From Lunularia cruciata (taxonomy: Eukaryota > Streptophyta > Marchantiopsida > Lunulariales > Lunulariaceae): 64,000 nt of DNA. Made by a program: the position numbers and the translations under genes. Shown piece after piece: positions 61,469 through 64,000 of the stretch. Location of the stretch: contig OX419762.1 in assembly GCA_948567375.1 (NCBI GenBank), forward strand, positions 27,285,465 to 27,349,464. The letters are read 5' to 3'. Numbering within the stretch: the stretch's first letter is position 1; each line of letters opens with the position of its first letter. The notes under the pieces are model-generated. The model ran no database searches and had not been told where the DNA came from. It was given only the letters and a program-made list of their open reading frames with translations.

Positions 61469-62664
61469 TAGAGCCTCCTTGTCCTCCAAAATCACCATGT
61501 AATCTACATCCTTCTTCATGTAGATGGTCAATGCATAAGCCTTGTTGGAAAATGAGCAGATGAACCTCCTATAGTATCCAACCATCCCCAAGAATTGGCA
61601 TAACTTTGTCAAGCTTGAAGGGAATGGAAGGTCTGAGATTTTCCTCACCTTTTCAAGATCAACTACTATTCCATCCTTGGAGATGATGTGCCCCAAAAGT
61701 AGACCTTCTTCACATCCAAAAATGCACTTCTCTCGGTTGAGTGATGCATTTGGATCATCCAAGCATTGCAAGACCTTGATTAGGTGCTCAAAGTGCTCCT
61801 CCTTGCTCCCATAGACACAAAAGTCATCAATGAAGTCTCTCACAAATTTCCCAATGAAAGGTTCAAATACCTTGTTCATGAACCATTGGAATGTGGCTGG
61901 AGTATTGCAAAGCCCAAAAAGCATGACCTTGAAAGCATAAGTTCCCCAAAGTGTGGTGAATGTGGTGAGTTGTTGATGCTCTAGTGCAATCTTGATTTGG
62001 TTATATCCACTATAACCATCTCCAAAACTGTACCTCTCATGACCTGCAACGTCCTCCAAGATTTCATCAATGAATAGCAATGGGTAGTAGTCCTTTTGGT
62101 AACAACATTGAGCTTCTTGTAATCCATACATATCCAAAGCTTGCTATTCTTTTTCTTCAAAATGACAATTGGAGACACCCATTCTGAATTCTCCACCTCA
62201 AAGATAAATCCAGCCTCCTTAAGCTTATTAATCTCCTCCTTCACAACCAAAGATATTGGTGAGCTAATATCTTTGGTTGTGAAGGAGGAGATTGATAAGC
62301 TCAAGGAGGCAGGTGGGCTAATGTGACATTGCTTTTGGTAGATTGGTCTTGCATGTGACTCCACTTCTATCTTGTGCTCCTCCAAGGTGACTTCCTTCAA
62401 ATCCTTGTAACTGAAAGCAAACACATGGATGAACTTACATAAAATCTCCTCAAATCTCACCTTCTCCTCCTTGGTAACATTTGGACCATACTTGAGGGTA
62501 GTTAACCTTCTCTCTACCTCCTCAAGTGTCAATGGTGATTTATCTGGGTCCTTCAAAACCTTTAGCTTAGGTGAAAAATCCATAGCACACAAGGGATACA
62601 CATCTGAATCCAATTCAGATTCATCCTCCTCCGTGGAAATCTCCTCCTCCATGCTTGTGTCCAC
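61469..62664 (-). pseudogene. D copy 1 reverse transcriptase and pre-polymerase region
   Basis: The pre-polymerase part has SDVYPLCAMDFSPKLKVLKD, then FAFSYKDLKEVTLEEHKIEV and ARPIYQKQCH. The polymerase has SEWVSPIVILKKKNSKLWIC, LFGLCNTPATFQWFMNKVF and the catalytic DFIDDFCVYGSKEEH (near 61780-61830). FIDD with DFCVYG is of the type seen in plant gypsy elements without a chromodomain. A frame change near 62137 and an inverted duplication at 62213-62310 break it. The left edge is the B copy 2 insertion. Confidence 0.85.
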
Positions 62665-62718
62665 ACCTGAAGCTCATTCTTAAAAATCTGATTCCCAATA
62701 ATCAAAAGATGGTGTATC

Positions 62719-64000
62719 TTAATGTAAAGTGTTGGTGGTGTTAGTCACAAGAACTATGACTCTATGGTTTGATGGCCCAATCCTCAAGTACCCTTTGTAC
62801 AATCTATCCATTGTGCGTGCTGCTCTCAACCATGGCCTCCCAAGAAGTAAGTCATAGCTTGAATCCTTCAAGACTTGGAAAGGCATGAGATTTTTAACTC
62901 CCATAACTGAAACTACCACCTTATCCATCACCCTACTGGTCAAACTTGTTTCTTGTTTGCCATGCTCACCACAAATGTTGAAGGTCTTGAGGGTATCATA
63001 TCCAACTTCTCCATCAACCTTTTTGACATGGCATTTACTGCTGATCCTCCATCAACAAGTGCATCCTTGATGTTGTGACCATTCACTCTCACATCAATCT
63101 TGGAGGCATATTCACAAGCCTCCTATGGTGTTGGCTTGGCATCCACCACCCCCATTGATACTGGAGCTTTTACCTTCTTCTTCCTCTTGCTCCTTATAGA
63201 ACTCAAACCACCTCTAAGCTCCTTTCTCAAGGTAGGGTTCAAAGCAATTAATTGACCCACTGTGATGTTAGCCTTGTGACTACCAACATCCTCCAACACA
63301 TTGTAGTTCCATTATTGCTTTGAAATCAAGAAATCCTCCATCCCCAACTTCTTCCTTGGAGTCTTTGTTGTTGATGGTGTTGATGTGAAAGTGTTCCTAG
63401 TAGACATAGGAGTATCCTTTGCTTGGAGTAAATCCTTGAGAAGATTGAACATCCTCTGCAAAATGAGCTCTCTTCTTCTCTTGTGCCAAAAGCTCCAAAT
63501 TAAGACCCTTGGAGTTTGAGCACTCTCCCTTCTCATACTTGCTCTGAAAAATATCTATGGATGCTATCTTCTTACCTTTGTTTGGATTAGGAGCCACTTG
63601 GGTTTCACTACCTCCCTCTTTCCTTCTATTGGCTCTTTCATAACCCCTTCCTCTATGGTAAGTGGAATTTGTGCAATTCCTTTGGATATGGCCTCTTCCT
63701 CCACAACCAAAACAATTTCTATCATTGAAGTTGTTGGCTGGTTGGCCTCCTCTATATGGATAGTTTCCATAACTCCTAGGTCCTATCCCTACATTCTGAT
63801 CCACCTCTCTCTTCTCCCATAGTTGCACCACATTGATCTTGAGATCTGCAAGTTGTTCTATGATGGTTTGAATTGGATCCTTTGGTGGAGGTGCAAGAAC
63901 AGGAGCAACTACTACTTGTGGTGCAACCTTTGCCACCAAAGTATCATAAGTTCCACCATACTTGTAGCCTTGAGAAGGATGCACAACCTCCTTCACTACC
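62719..64000 (-). pseudogene. D copy 1 Gag C-terminus and protease, running off the window
   Basis: Gag is open at 63397-63996 and continues beyond the edge: proline-rich APVLAPPPKDPIQ, then a CCHC knuckle CFGCGGRGHIQRNC near 63675-63716, then a basic stretch. The protease region has VKAPVSMGVVDAKPT and DALVDGGSAVNAM (about 63020-63060), with D-G-G where most retropepsins have D-S-G or D-T-G. D3 shows the same D-G-G, so it is a family trait. LLLGRPWLRAARTMD follows near 62800-62850. Confidence 0.82.

Overview
The window is plant nuclear DNA. It holds one recognisable host gene, a nuclear copy of the plastid gene ycf23 with an N-terminal targeting region, and dense nested plant-type LTR retrotransposons (Ty1/copia and Ty3/gypsy, some with a chromodomain). 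The short introns (about 100-350 bp) and the LINE-type reverse transcriptase tail at the left edge would fit a non-vascular land plant such as a moss. That is inference; no sequence here names the species.

Layout, left half. 1-790 is the 3' end of a non-LTR element. 791-2743 is non-coding, with two perfect fold-backs and a duplicated 3' flank. 2744-5401 (minus) is the ycf23-like gene. 5402-7380 is intergenic with a TRIM-like repeat. 7381-12044 is a decayed Tnt1/Tork-like copia element. 12155-13578 holds two isolated LTRs (families B and D). An old gypsy integrase remnant (family F, minus; 13579-14310 and 23853-23883) is split by chromovirus G (14311-23852, target duplication CCAAT). G is itself split, inside its Gag zinc knuckle, by a coding-free block of about 4 kb (15743-19711) that looks like a giant solo LTR carrying a 55-bp minisatellite.

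Layout, right half. 23884-26030 is an internally deleted B element (plus). 26034-29040 is a truncated D element (plus). Gypsy C (29045-29575 and 35864-37521, minus) is split by B copy 1 (29576-35863, target duplication GTTAC), the best-preserved element, with a 1032-codon pol frame. 37522-41484 is D2 (minus) with a solo B LTR in it (39935-40676, target duplication GAGTG). 41485-43380 is a truncated B copy 3. 43483-43915 is a second copy of the 6.5-kb repeat. 43916-49650 is AT-rich and gene-poor. 49660-51604 is the 5' part of B copy 4 (plus). D1 (minus; 51605-54138 and 61469-64000, running off the window) is split by B copy 2 (54139-61468), which holds another solo B LTR (55641-56377, target duplication GTGTC).

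The families can be dated relative to each other by who interrupts whom: F before G before the giant LTR; C and D before B; B copy 2 before its internal solo LTR. Family B is the most recently active. Its copies share an unrecognised coding region between the 5' LTR and gag, and a short gag/pol overlap in the -1 frame. Apart from ycf23 I see no likely functional host gene, no tRNA or rRNA gene and no CRISPR array.
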